NCBI RefSeq assembly: GCF_900205925.1
Contig: NZ_OAOD01000018.1
Location: forward strand, 1 to 64,000
From: Clostridium peptidivorans
Lineage (GTDB): Bacteria > Bacillota > Clostridia > Clostridiales > Clostridiaceae
Length of the DNA: 64,000 nucleotides
Direction: 5' to 3'
Below are positions 17,233 through 25,942 of the stretch, in pieces. Under the pieces are notes generated by a model that worked only from the letters and a program-made list of their open reading frames with translations, made no database searches and was not told the origin of the DNA. Each line of letters opens with the position of its first letter. Position 1 is the stretch's first letter. The position numbers and the translations under genes are program-made.

Positions 17233-17262
17233 TTAATTAATTTTATACCTTTTATTATTCAT
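17233..17262 (-). CDS. Possible 9-codon peptide ORF
   Basis: A nine-codon frame (MNNKRYKIN) starts with ATG eight bases after a perfect AAAGGAG site and ends in TAA. The orphan terminator lies 70 bases downstream. Upstream on the same strand are compact palindromes (CCCCTAAGGGG and GGTGAGTTCACC at about 17283-17305). Together these could be a short regulatory transcript or the ruin of a gene. The rest of 16971-17378 shows nothing else. Confidence 0.3.
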   Translation of the reverse strand: MNNKRYKIN

Positions 17263-17378
17263 AACTTTTCTCCTTTAAACTATCCCCTAAGGGGTGAGTT
17301 CACCTATGTGTTAATTATTACTTTTTAGGTAATACTGTATTTAATGCAATAATTATTTGAAAACAAGGAGGCTTTTAA

Positions 17379-18008
17379 ATGAAAATTAAATTAATCTCAT
17401 TAATATTATTTATGTTCTCTACGCTATCTTTTGGATGTGCTAGGCAAATTAATCCTACTCCAGTGCCGGGCACAACCAAAAGCCAAACTAACAGTCAAGC
17501 TCAAAATCAAACTCAACTTCAAACACAGCCCCAAAATAAAACCCCAAATCAAGGAAAGAAGCTAGATGTTGTAACAACCGCATCTGTAGTAGATAATGCA
17601 GCTGCTTTTGAAAAGGCAATTAGCGCCAAGGGTACCTGGATCATTGCTACAACAAAAAACTTAACTATTAATAAAGACTTAGTACTTGAGGGTGAATTTA
17701 AAAATGGTAAGAAAGATAAAGATGGTAAAGATATTATTCAACGTAAAATAGCTCTTTACACCCAGGATGAAAAGCGTAATGTAACTGATAGGTTTACTTT
17801 AACTGCCCCAAAATTAACCATCAATAGCCCAAAGGCTAGTATCCAACATGGAACTTTTAAAGGGGATCTTTATGTTTCCACTAAGGACTTCCAATTAATA
17901 GATACTACAATTGATGGAAATGTATATTTCACTAATAATGATGCTAAATCAACATTTAAAATGGATAATTTAAGCAAGATAACCGGAAAACAAGAGCTAA
18001 AGAAATAA
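17379..18008 (+). CDS. Lipoprotein, paralogue of the gene at 21690
   Basis: This 209-aa lipoprotein has the lipobox LSFGC at residues 16-20 and a Gln/Thr/Pro/Asn-rich linker to about residue 65. The C-terminal 145 residues are nearly the same as the other lipoprotein: a conserved VDNAAAFEKAI segment, KDLVLEGEFKNGKKDKDGKD, and then short repeating strands (LTINSPKASIQHGTFKGDLY, NVYFTN). These strands suggest a single-stranded beta-helix or bactofilin-like stack. The function is unknown. It faces the large sensor kinase gene, and its paralogue lies on the other side. The ribosome binding site is AAGGAGG. It probably sits on the outer face of the membrane. Confidence 0.82.
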   Translation: MKIKLISLILFMFSTLSFGCARQINPTPVPGTTKSQTNSQAQNQTQLQTQPQNKTPNQGKKLDVVTTASVVDNAAAFEKAISAKGTWIIATTKNLTINKDLVLEGEFKNGKKDKDGKDIIQRKIALYTQDEKRNVTDRFTLTAPKLTINSPKASIQHGTFKGDLYVSTKDFQLIDTTIDGNVYFTNNDAKSTFKMDNLSKITGKQELKK

Positions 18009-18036
18009 CTTAGACCACAAAAGTTATAAAGTCAAA

Positions 18037-18110
18037 GGGATGGTTAACAATTATTGGTATCAACTGTTGCCCATCCCCTGTTTTCTTGCCACTTGCCACG
18101 TGGGTGGCAC
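18037..18110. repeat. Family A element joined to a family B arm
   Basis: GGGATGGTTAACAATT at the left faces AACTGTTGCCCATCCC (18037-18077). A single family B right arm, CTTGCCACTTGCCACGTGGG, then runs to GGCAC at 18110, one base from the stop codon of the kinase gene. The convergent genes on both sides could share it as a terminator. Confidence 0.75.
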
Positions 18111-18111
18111 T

Positions 18112-21100
18112 TTAATATATATCAGAAAACTCCATTTCCAGCTTTTCTTTATATTTTGACTCAGCAAGTTCTTCGCTTATTATATTATTTTCTAATTCTT
18201 CAGCACTTATTGTTTTCACAGGAAGAGTTATAATAAACTCACTGCCCTTACCCAGTTCACTTTTGACATGAATGCTGCCGCCCTGTATTTCAACAAGGGA
18301 TTTTACAAGCGTAAGACCTATTCCACTTCCTTCTTTTTTTCTAGTTATAGACTTATCAACTTGAGCAAATCTTTTAAAAACAAAATTCAACTTATCTTCT
18401 GGAATACCTATTCCTGTATCTCTTACGGATATTTCTATAAAATCTTCTCTATCATAAATATTAACAAATATACTTCCTTCTGCATCTGTAAACTTCACTG
18501 CATTAGACAAAAGGTTTAATATAATTCTTTCAATTTTTTCTTCATCAAATGCAATTATCTTCTCCTCTATTTCTGTATCAAAGATTATATTTATCCCCTT
18601 TGATTTTACAAAATCCGCAACTGATTGAACCAGCTCCTCAACCACATATACTATATTATCATTAGCTAAATTAAGGTTTAAATATCCCCCATTTATTTTT
18701 GTGGTATCAATTATGTTATTAATTAATCTAAGAAGCCTTAATGAATTTTGACTCATTATAGTAAAATAATATTTAATTCTATCATCACCTAAGTTTTTTG
18801 ATTCATCTAGAGATCTTAATAACTGTACTGTACTACTTATAACATTTAGAGGAGTTTTAAGTTCATGGGACATATTTGCAAAAAATTCCGTTTTTATCTT
18901 GTCATATTCCATGAGCTCTTCTACTTTTTTAGTGCTTTCATCATTTTTAAAATTAAGTGTTTCAATTTTCTCATTTGCTATTGTTACCTGCCTTGCAAGT
19001 ATTAATGCCTCCTCCACTGAGTCCTTTAATGTTATCAAAGTGTTTACTCTCGATAACAGCTCATATTTATTAAAAGGCTTTCTAAGGTAATCATTTGCAC
19101 CATTTTCAAAGGATATCACTAAATTTTCCGGTCTATTATCTGCGGTCATAATAAGTATAGGCAACTCAAAAATCGAATATTTTTCCCTAATTATACTGCA
19201 TATTTCATAACCTAATAAATCAGGAATCATCATATCAATAATAACTAAATCTAAATCTTTATTTTTCTCTATAATTTCTAAGGCTTGTTTTCCCGTTGAA
19301 GCCTTTAATATATATTGACTAAGATGTGAAAGATATCCTTCTAGTACCCTTTGATTTACATACTCATCATCTACTATAAGTATTTTATAATTTTTGCTAA
19401 CTTTAATACTTAAATTTCTATCTAATTTACTAGCTTCATTATTCAATATAAGATTTGAAGTATCATAATTTACTTTGAGTAATGTATGCTCCGTGTACTC
19501 ATGAGTATTCTCCACTTCTCTAACTTCCTCTATAGAACTCAGTGGTAAGGTAAATGTAAACTTAGTACCTTGCTGAGTAGAAGAATCAACCCTTATATCT
19601 CCACCATGAAGCCTAACTAATTTTTTCGTTATATAAAGTCCTAATCCCGTACCTCCATACCTTTCAGAAACACCCTCACCTTGTTCATATATATTAAAAA
19701 TTGTATTAATTTTTTCTTCCGGTATTCCAATTCCACTATCTTCTATGGACACTTCCATATAATTTTCTTTTACATCATAAGATACGACTATCTTTCCCTC
19801 TTGTGTAAATTTAATCGCATTACCAATTAAATTATAAAAAATCTGCTGTATTCTGTCTTGATCTCCGTTAACATAAGGAGCTTCTTTATCTACCAAATTA
19901 ACTAATTCTATAGATTTGCTACTTATGGATGGTTCGCATAATTTTATTACCATTTCTATTAATTTATTAATTCTCATTGGCTTTTTGTATAGTGTTACTT
20001 CGTTATTTTTAAGTTTAGAAAATACTATAATATCGTTAACTAAGTTGGATAATCTTATTGCACTTGATTTAATTAAAAACAAATTATACCTTTCATCCTC
20101 ATCCATATGAGTTTTAGCTTTAGTAGCAAGATTTTCAGACAACCCAATTATTCCATTTAGCGGCGTTTTAAGTTCATGTGAGGTTATGGCTAAAAAATCA
20201 TCCTTTAAATTATTTAAGGATTTAAGCTTTTCACCCATGTCTTCAGATCTTGAAAGAGCTCTGGCTTGCCTTTCTGCCAAAACATAATAATTAGCTACTA
20301 TAAATATAAACACTCCTAAGGATGCAAATGAATTGGTTATAATTATGCTATACTCATATAAAATATCATTTATTCTTGTTATAAATAGTGCAAAGAGACC
20401 TACTACAGTAATATAGTCATTTGTTTCAGCTTTAATATATACTTTAGATATTTTTATCATCATATAAAGTATCAGTGATAAAGCTAAAACTTCGAAAGGA
20501 ACTATTAATTGAATATAATACTTTGTTGGAGTTATAAGTACTAGAAAAAAATACAAAAAGGCTGAGAAATTTGAAATTTGTACAACTTTTTTTGAAAGTA
20601 TTCCACCATAATTCTTGTTAATAAATAATACAATGAAGGGCATATATAAATAAAAGGTCCAAACCATTATCTTTACTGCAATTATATAACTAAAGTCAGG
20701 AAATAAAGAAATAATAAATCTTTCCCCTAAAAATATAGTTCTAACAGCAATTAAAATACAAGCTATTGCAAAATATAAAGGTGCCTTATTCTTTTTCCTT
20801 TTAGAAAACACTGCTAAATTATAAATTGCAGCCATGACGCTACTTCCAAAAAGGAATAAGTCAAGTGCTTGCTTTTTTCTCTCATAACTATCTACTTTTG
20901 AAGCTTCTCCCATTAATATAGTATCAATAAACCCAAATTTGGAGTAAAAGTTACTAACTTGAAGAGTTAAATATACTTCACCATTTTCTGTGTAAAAAGA
21001 TCCTGTCTTAGGCAATAATTGTGGTTTCATTTCATTTTTATTTTTGCCTACTTCTCCCACAGATACTAATTGACGATTATTTGCCCAAAGTTTATATGCG

Positions 21101-21474
21101 TTTTGAATATAGTCAATTTTAACTGAGTACAGATAATCATCGCTATTCATAAGAATTTTCAATCTATAAGTTCCATATCCAGCTCCACCCAAATCACCTG
21201 GAATAGAGCTATAAGTCTTTTTAAAATATGTATTATTAAAGTCTTCTGGTGCTAAAAATTGGTTTTTATAAAACTCCCACTCACCATTTAACTTTATCAT
21301 CCCATCCTTACTAAAGTCCCAATTTCTTAAGTCTATTACGCCCTCTTTAGCAACAGGATTTGGCTTATTGGTATCACTGACATTTAAACTATTATTAATT
21401 ATATATATAAATATTCCTAGGGTAATTAAAAGTAAACTAAACAATTTTATTTTTGATATTTTAATATTTTTCAT
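18112..21474 (-). CDS. 7TMR-DISM hybrid sensor kinase with two kinase cores
   Basis: This 1120-aa membrane sensor has one membrane segment at about residues 10-30. An extracellular 7TMR-DISMED2 jelly-roll domain follows at about 45-190 (GVIDLRNWDFSKDGMIKLNG, YGTYRLKI). A seven-helix 7TMR-DISM membrane domain spans about 205-400. The first kinase core carries FLAITSHELKTPLNG, NLIGNAIKFT and DSGIGIP. An internal receiver domain follows at about 695-815 (ILIVDDEYVNQ, DLVIIDMMIPD, phospho-Asp, LRKPF). A second complete HisKA/HATPase core then carries FFANMSHELKTPLN, NLLSNAVKFT and DTGIGIP, and the protein ends in EFSDIY. Two intact kinase cores around one receiver is unusual. The second core resembles the PocR kinase at 8520-10409. 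It is flanked by two paralogous lipoproteins that could supply or sense its ligand. The ribosome binding site is AAGGAG. Confidence 0.9.
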   Translation of the reverse strand: MKNIKISKIKLFSLLLITLGIFIYIINNSLNVSDTNKPNPVAKEGVIDLRNWDFSKDGMIKLNGEWEFYKNQFLAPEDFNNTYFKKTYSSIPGDLGGAGYGTYRLKILMNSDDYLYSVKIDYIQNAYKLWANNRQLVSVGEVGKNKNEMKPQLLPKTGSFYTENGEVYLTLQVSNFYSKFGFIDTILMGEASKVDSYERKKQALDLFLFGSSVMAAIYNLAVFSKRKKNKAPLYFAIACILIAVRTIFLGERFIISLFPDFSYIIAVKIMVWTFYLYMPFIVLFINKNYGGILSKKVVQISNFSAFLYFFLVLITPTKYYIQLIVPFEVLALSLILYMMIKISKVYIKAETNDYITVVGLFALFITRINDILYEYSIIITNSFASLGVFIFIVANYYVLAERQARALSRSEDMGEKLKSLNNLKDDFLAITSHELKTPLNGIIGLSENLATKAKTHMDEDERYNLFLIKSSAIRLSNLVNDIIVFSKLKNNEVTLYKKPMRINKLIEMVIKLCEPSISSKSIELVNLVDKEAPYVNGDQDRIQQIFYNLIGNAIKFTQEGKIVVSYDVKENYMEVSIEDSGIGIPEEKINTIFNIYEQGEGVSERYGGTGLGLYITKKLVRLHGGDIRVDSSTQQGTKFTFTLPLSSIEEVREVENTHEYTEHTLLKVNYDTSNLILNNEASKLDRNLSIKVSKNYKILIVDDEYVNQRVLEGYLSHLSQYILKASTGKQALEIIEKNKDLDLVIIDMMIPDLLGYEICSIIREKYSIFELPILIMTADNRPENLVISFENGANDYLRKPFNKYELLSRVNTLITLKDSVEEALILARQVTIANEKIETLNFKNDESTKKVEELMEYDKIKTEFFANMSHELKTPLNVISSTVQLLRSLDESKNLGDDRIKYYFTIMSQNSLRLLRLINNIIDTTKINGGYLNLNLANDNIVYVVEELVQSVADFVKSKGINIIFDTEIEEKIIAFDEEKIERIILNLLSNAVKFTDAEGSIFVNIYDREDFIEISVRDTGIGIPEDKLNFVFKRFAQVDKSITRKKEGSGIGLTLVKSLVEIQGGSIHVKSELGKGSEFIITLPVKTISAEELENNIISEELAESKYKEKLEMEFSDIY

Positions 21475-21518
21475 AAAACTCCTTCACCTTTAACCCTTTC
21501 TATATTAATAATAACAAA

Positions 21519-21538
21519 GGTGCTGCCTGCGTGGCAAG
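21519..21538. repeat. Degenerate family B arm
   Basis: GGTGCTGCCTGCGTGGCAAG resembles the family B left arm (AGTGCCACCCACATGGCAAG) with several changes. It lies just upstream of the sensor kinase gene. Confidence 0.45.
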
Positions 21539-21689
21539 AGGCATGTTTTCCTGGTTTTAACAATAAAAAAATGTCTCTAAGTAAAACTAAATAACTTTTC
21601 ATGAAAAATATCAAAAATACGTGTTTTTTTCATAATCTAGCTAATAATATATTTATATTAAAAATAATTAATGGCAGGGAGGATTTTAA

Positions 21690-22259
21690 ATGAAAGTCAA
21701 AGTTTTATTATCAATATTGGTTCTATCGTTTACGCTGTCTGTTGGATGTACTAAAGCAACTAAGCCTACTCCAGCGCCAAGTACAACACAAAATCAAAAT
21801 CAAGGAAGCAAGCCAGATGGTGTAACAACAGCATCAGTAGTTGATAATGCAGCTGCTTTTGAAAAAGCAATTGGCACTAATGGTACATGGATCATTGCTA
21901 TAACAAAAGATTTAACTATTAATAAAGACTTAGTACTTGAAGGTGAATATAAAAATGGTAAGAAAGATAAAGATGGCAAGGATATTATTCAGCGTAAAGT
22001 AGCTCTTTACACTCAGGATGAAAAGCGTAATATAACTGGTAGATTTACTTTAACTGCACCAAAATTCACTATTAACAGCCCAAAAGCTAGCATTCAGCAC
22101 GGAACTTTCAAAGGTGATCTATATGTTTCAGCTAAGGACTTTCAATTAATAGATGCTAAAGTTGATGGAAATGTATACTTTACTAATGATGAAGCTAAAT
22201 CAACATTTAAAATGGATGACAAGAGCAGTGTAACCGGGAAAAAGGAAGTAAAAAAATAA
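21690..22259 (+). CDS. Lipoprotein, paralogue of the gene at 17379
   Basis: This 189-aa lipoprotein has the lipobox LSVGC at residues 16-20. From about residue 45 it is nearly colinear and mostly identical with the 209-aa lipoprotein on the other side of the sensor kinase. The linker is shorter because a Gln-rich stretch is missing. The C-terminal strands (FTINSPKASIQHGTFKGDLY, KVDGNVYFTNDEAKSTFKMD) suggest a beta-helical stack. Nucleotide sequences are also very similar, so the duplication is either recent or kept alike by gene conversion. The ribosome binding site is GGGAGG, and a perfect palindromic terminator follows. Confidence 0.82.
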   Translation: MKVKVLLSILVLSFTLSVGCTKATKPTPAPSTTQNQNQGSKPDGVTTASVVDNAAAFEKAIGTNGTWIIAITKDLTINKDLVLEGEYKNGKKDKDGKDIIQRKVALYTQDEKRNITGRFTLTAPKFTINSPKASIQHGTFKGDLYVSAKDFQLIDAKVDGNVYFTNDEAKSTFKMDDKSSVTGKKEVKK

Positions 22260-22270
22260 TACATATTATA

Positions 22271-22300
22271 AAAAAAGTTAACCAATTGGTTAACTTTTTT
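22271..22300. terminator. Perfect palindromic bidirectional terminator
   Basis: This is a 30-base perfect palindrome: AAAAAAGTTAACCAA followed by its exact complement. It lies between the convergent lipoprotein and prenyltransferase genes and gives a stem with a U-run in both directions. Confidence 0.9.
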
Positions 22301-22364
22301 ATATTGTCATCATTTAAATGATAAGTGACAAACTACGTTAACTTGTCACAGGTCACAGGTCGCA

Positions 22365-23273
22365 CTAACTCATTAATGCAATTATAGTTATTAAATTAAA
22401 AGTTATATGCAGTATATTTGTAACACGTATTCCACTGGTTTTAGGTCTAGAAACCGTCTTATAAGCCTTAATAGCTATCGGTAAGGTCGCATAAACTAGT
22501 AGAGTTAATACAGGTAAATCCTTTGTAATAACTAATATAGTTGTAATTAAATATGCCGCAACTATTAATGAAACATAAATTGCTTTACCAGCCTTAATAC
22601 CCAGAATAACTGTAAGTGTCTTTATGCCAAGATTTCTATCTCTTTCATAATCTCTTATCTCGTTTGACATCATTAGTAATGGAATCATCAGCCCTGCTGG
22701 CAATGCAAGTATTACAGGAGTGATAGAATATTCACTTGTAAATACAACATAAGAGCCCAGCACCATTAAAGGTCCCATAAGTACAAATGATAATATAGCT
22801 CCTAGTCCCCTTTTTTTATATACAAAAGGCTCACCAGTATAAGCATAGGAGCCGACAATACCAGCTATTCCAATATAAATCAACTTTGGAGTGCTTAAAT
22901 ACATAAGTATTAATCCTATGAGTCCAGTTCCTGCTAAACATAACATGCTAAATGCAAATACTAAAAGATCAAAGGCAGTTCTCTCATACTTTAAAAATTT
23001 ATAGGTTTTTTCTCCTGGTCTATGGTATTTAAAAGATCCCTCATAAAAATCATTTATTAAATTTGCACAGCCTTGTACAAGCATCCCACCTATAGTAACT
23101 AATGCTATTTTAAACACATCTAATGTTAAGTTCCCTGTAAACAGCTTTCCTTCTCTATGAGCCATCAAAATGCCTAAAGTTGTTGAGGCCACAGCAAGTG
23201 TAAGGGATAAAGGCCTTAGTGCAATCCATAAATCTTTAATCAGTTTTATAATATAATCCTTTGTATATTTCAT
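22365..23273 (-). CDS. UbiA-family prenyltransferase (MenA-like)
   Basis: This roughly 302-aa integral membrane protein of the UbiA superfamily has about eight or nine membrane segments. Both Asp-rich Mg-diphosphate motifs are present: NLINDFYEG near residue 80 and NEIRDYERDRNLGIKTL near residue 205. This pattern fits 1,4-dihydroxy-2-naphthoate prenyltransferase (MenA), which makes demethylmenaquinone. No other menaquinone genes are here, so the acceptor is not certain. The ATG at 23273 follows GGGAG at good spacing; a longer frame from 23309 lacks a site. A degenerate family B-like stretch lies at about 22322-22360, just past the stop. Confidence 0.82.
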   Translation of the reverse strand: MKYTKDYIIKLIKDLWIALRPLSLTLAVASTTLGILMAHREGKLFTGNLTLDVFKIALVTIGGMLVQGCANLINDFYEGSFKYHRPGEKTYKFLKYERTAFDLLVFAFSMLCLAGTGLIGLILMYLSTPKLIYIGIAGIVGSYAYTGEPFVYKKRGLGAILSFVLMGPLMVLGSYVVFTSEYSITPVILALPAGLMIPLLMMSNEIRDYERDRNLGIKTLTVILGIKAGKAIYVSLIVAAYLITTILVITKDLPVLTLLVYATLPIAIKAYKTVSRPKTSGIRVTNILHITFNLITIIALMS

Positions 23274-23401
23274 AGTCACATCTCCCAAAAGTTTGTACAA
23301 GCTTAACAATACATATTTAATTATACATTAGCTTTTTAGAAACTCAACCATAGAATCTGGAAATATTTGATTTATTAATTTTAAAGTAATACAATTGTAA
23401 T

Positions 23402-23463
23402 AGTGCCACGCACATGGCAAGTGACAGGTAACGCGACTTGCCACTTGCCATGTGGGTGGCACT
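23402..23463. repeat. Family B inverted repeat, reference copy
   Basis: Two 22-bp arms (AGTGCCACGCACATGGCAAG plus TG, and the complement, one mismatch) flank an 18-nt centre. This is the most complete family B copy. The open frame of the next gene reads back into it, but the real start is the ATG at 23491. Confidence 0.88.
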
Positions 23464-23490
23464 ATAAAAAAACAGATGGGGGATTTTAAA

Positions 23491-24414
23491 ATGAAAAACA
23501 TTAAGAAGTTATCAGCAGTACTATTAGCTGCTATGATGGTATTTACAGTTGGATGCAGTTCAAAGAGTACTGCTGGCGAGGTTTCTAAGAAAGATTTAAA
23601 ATTAAAGATTGGAGTTATGCCTGCAGTAGATTCTGCACCTATATTTCTTGCAGATAAAAAGGGATATTTTAAAGAACTTGGCTTAGATGTAGATGTACAG
23701 GTTTATACAAATGCAATGAACAGACAAAGTGCTCTTCAAAGTGGTGAGTTAGATGGAGCCATGACAGATGTTATAGCTTTAGTAAATAACGTTCAAAATG
23801 GCTTTGATATAAAGGTAACAACAAGCACAGATGCATCCTTTCCTTTCTTAATTAAAAAAGGATTTGAAGAAAAGAAAGATATTAAAGTTGGAATGATGGA
23901 GGTAAGCGTATCTAACTATTTATCCGATAGAAGCTTAGGAGATAAATACAATGTTGAAAAGGTTTATATAAATGAAATTCCTGCTAGACTTGAAATGATT
24001 AGCAAGGGAAACTTAGATATGGCTGTTATACCAGAGCCAATGGCTTCTCAAGGTGAATTAAAAGGACTTGGTAAAAAAATGATTCAAAATAATGATGAGT
24101 TCTCACCAGATGTAATGGTATTTACAGGAAAAGCTATAAAAGAAAATGAGAAAGCAGTTAAGCTATTCCATGATGCTTATAACAAAGCTGCTCTCGAAAT
24201 AAATAAAAATGATACTGAAGCAAGAGAAGTATTAATAGAAAACTTAAAATTAAAACCAGAGATTAAAGATAAAATAATTTTACCAAAATACAATAAGGCA
24301 AGAGTACCTAGTAAAGAATATCTTGAAAGCATTATGGATTGGAACGAAAAAGTATTAAAGAAAAAAATAAATTTAAAATATGAGGACTTAGTTGAAGGGA
24401 AATTCGTAAAATAA
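23491..24414 (+). CDS. ABC transporter substrate-binding lipoprotein (NMT1/SsuA-like)
   Basis: This 307-aa lipoprotein (lipobox VFTVGC) has the two-lobed NMT1/THI5/SsuA-type fold. The opening strand is LKIGVMPAVDSAPIFLADKK, followed by YFKELGLDVDVQVYTNAMNR and the hinge segments SGELDGAMTDV and DMAVIPEPMAS. This family binds thiamine pyrimidines, sulfonates, taurine or similar small organics, and the sequence does not say which. The ATG at 23491 follows GGGGGA with 7-nt spacing. It is followed by ATPase and permease genes with overlapping codons, forming a clear three-gene operon. No TPP riboswitch is visible upstream. Confidence 0.88.
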   Translation: MKNIKKLSAVLLAAMMVFTVGCSSKSTAGEVSKKDLKLKIGVMPAVDSAPIFLADKKGYFKELGLDVDVQVYTNAMNRQSALQSGELDGAMTDVIALVNNVQNGFDIKVTTSTDASFPFLIKKGFEEKKDIKVGMMEVSVSNYLSDRSLGDKYNVEKVYINEIPARLEMISKGNLDMAVIPEPMASQGELKGLGKKMIQNNDEFSPDVMVFTGKAIKENEKAVKLFHDAYNKAALEINKNDTEAREVLIENLKLKPEIKDKIILPKYNKARVPSKEYLESIMDWNEKVLKKKINLKYEDLVEGKFVK

Positions 24415-25142
24415 TGATTGAAGTTAAAAACATAGAGGTATGTTATGGTGAAGAGAAAGCTTTAGATAAGCTTTCTCTAAGCATTGATAAAAATACTACT
24501 TGTGCTGTAATTGGTGCTTCAGGCTGCGGTAAGACTACACTTTTATATACCTTAGCAGGAATTATAAAGCCAGCTTCAGGAAATATATTTATTGATGGAG
24601 AAGAGCTAAATGGCATAAGAAAAGGTACAGGCTTAATCCTTCAAGATTATGGACTTCTTCCTTGGAAAACTGTTTGGGATAACATTGCATTTTCTTTAAA
24701 ATCTAGAGGTTTTAAAAAAGATGAAATAGATGATAAAGTTTCCACTACACTAAAAAGCCTAGGCATGGAGGAATATTCAGAAAAACTTCCTGGAGAGCTT
24801 AGCGGTGGACAAAAACAAAGAGTTGCGATTGGAAGAACCTTAGCCCTAGAGCCTGACTTGCTTCTTATGGATGAGGCATCTTCCGCCTTAGATGCTATAA
24901 CAAAGGAACATATTCAAAATCTCATATTAAATATATATAAGGAAAGTCAAATCACTTTGGTAATGGTAACTCATAATATTGAAGAAGCTGTGTTTCTTGG
25001 ACAAAAAATTATAGTTATGGATGATGGGAAAATTAAACATATACTAGATAATCCATACTTTGGAGATGAAAATTTAAGAAATAACTTAGACTTTTATAAA
25101 GTATGTCTTGAGGTAAGGAAGTGGTTAAATGAAGAAGCTTAA
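24414..25142 (+). CDS. ABC transporter ATPase (SsuB/TauB-type)
   Basis: This 242-aa ATPase has Walker A GASGCGKTT, Q-loop LQDYGLLPW, signature LSGGQKQR, Walker B LLLMDEASSALD and switch His in MVTHNIEEAV. The PW after the Q-loop and the spacing match the SsuB/TauB/NrtD group that powers NMT1-type importers. Its ATG overlaps the stop of the binding-protein gene (TAATG), and its end overlaps the permease start by 14 bases. Confidence 0.92.
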   Translation: MIEVKNIEVCYGEEKALDKLSLSIDKNTTCAVIGASGCGKTTLLYTLAGIIKPASGNIFIDGEELNGIRKGTGLILQDYGLLPWKTVWDNIAFSLKSRGFKKDEIDDKVSTTLKSLGMEEYSEKLPGELSGGQKQRVAIGRTLALEPDLLLMDEASSALDAITKEHIQNLILNIYKESQITLVMVTHNIEEAVFLGQKIIVMDDGKIKHILDNPYFGDENLRNNLDFYKVCLEVRKWLNEEA

Positions 25143-25881
25143 AGCATTCATATTCAATAAAACCTTATATGGGATATTTATAGTAGTATTGTTTTGGTAC
25201 ATACTTCATTTAACTGTTAGCTCTTCGGCAATACCCTCTCCCTATAAAACACTTTTAAACTTTATCGAGATTTTTCCAAGCACATTAAGCCTTCATTTAC
25301 TAGTCAGCCTAGCTAGAATAACTGCAGCAATTTTAATTTCATTAGTATTTGGAAGTTTAATTGGTCTTTGGATTGGCATGAGTAAAAGGGCTGATGAACT
25401 TATAACACCTATAGTATACATACTATATCCACTGCCTAAAATAGCCTTTCTGCCAATATTAATGATTTTATTTGGGCTTGGTAATACTCCTAAAATCGTA
25501 CTTATAGTGATAATAATTATTTTCCAAATTATTGTAGCTGCAAGGGATGGAGTTCGCGAAATACCAAAGGAACTTTTTTATTCTGTAACCTCTCTTGGTC
25601 TAAATAAAGTTGAAATTTATAGGCACTTAATAATTCCAGCAGTATTGCCTAAGATAATAACTGCTTTAAGGATTAGTGTTGGTGTAAGTATATCTGTGCT
25701 GTTCTTTGGTGAAAATTTTGCAACAACCTATGGTATTGGTTATTTTATAATGAATAGCTGGCTTATGGTAAACTATGTTGAGATGTTCAGCGGAATACTA
25801 GCCTTGAGTATAATGGGATTTTTAATATTTAAGCTTATAGATATGCTAGAAAATAAGCTCTGCGGATGGATCAAAATATAG
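25129..25881 (+). CDS. ABC transporter permease (SsuC/TauC-type)
   Basis: This 250-aa membrane protein has about six membrane segments and the BPD-transport EAA loop (IPKELFYSVTSLGLNKVEIY followed by RHLIIPAVLPKIITAL). It is the partner of the preceding ATPase and lipoprotein. A ribosome binding site (AAGGAAG) lies inside the ATPase gene. The operon ends at a family A hairpin. Confidence 0.9.
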   Translation: MKKLKAFIFNKTLYGIFIVVLFWYILHLTVSSSAIPSPYKTLLNFIEIFPSTLSLHLLVSLARITAAILISLVFGSLIGLWIGMSKRADELITPIVYILYPLPKIAFLPILMILFGLGNTPKIVLIVIIIIFQIIVAARDGVREIPKELFYSVTSLGLNKVEIYRHLIIPAVLPKIITALRISVGVSISVLFFGENFATTYGIGYFIMNSWLMVNYVEMFSGILALSIMGFLIFKLIDMLENKLCGWIKI

Positions 25882-25900
25882 GCACTACTCATGTAAAGAA

Positions 25901-25936
25901 GGGACGATTAACAACTAACTAATTGTTAACCGTCCC
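25901..25936. repeat. Family A hairpin between convergent genes
   Basis: GGGACGATTAACAA and TTGTTAACCGTCCC (one mismatch) flank an 8-nt loop. It lies between the convergent permease and hydE genes, placed to terminate both, though T-runs are weak. Confidence 0.85.
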
Positions 25937-25942
25937 CTATGT

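Noticed and set aside
22271-22300. Palindrome with GTTAACC as another family A repeat
   Set aside because: It lacks the GGGAC/GTCCC ends and is better explained as a perfect bidirectional terminator.
23452-23490. Upstream GTG start giving 13 extra residues to the substrate-binding protein
   Set aside because: The extra codons are the family B repeat and would precede the lipoprotein signal peptide. ATG 23491 has the ribosome binding site.
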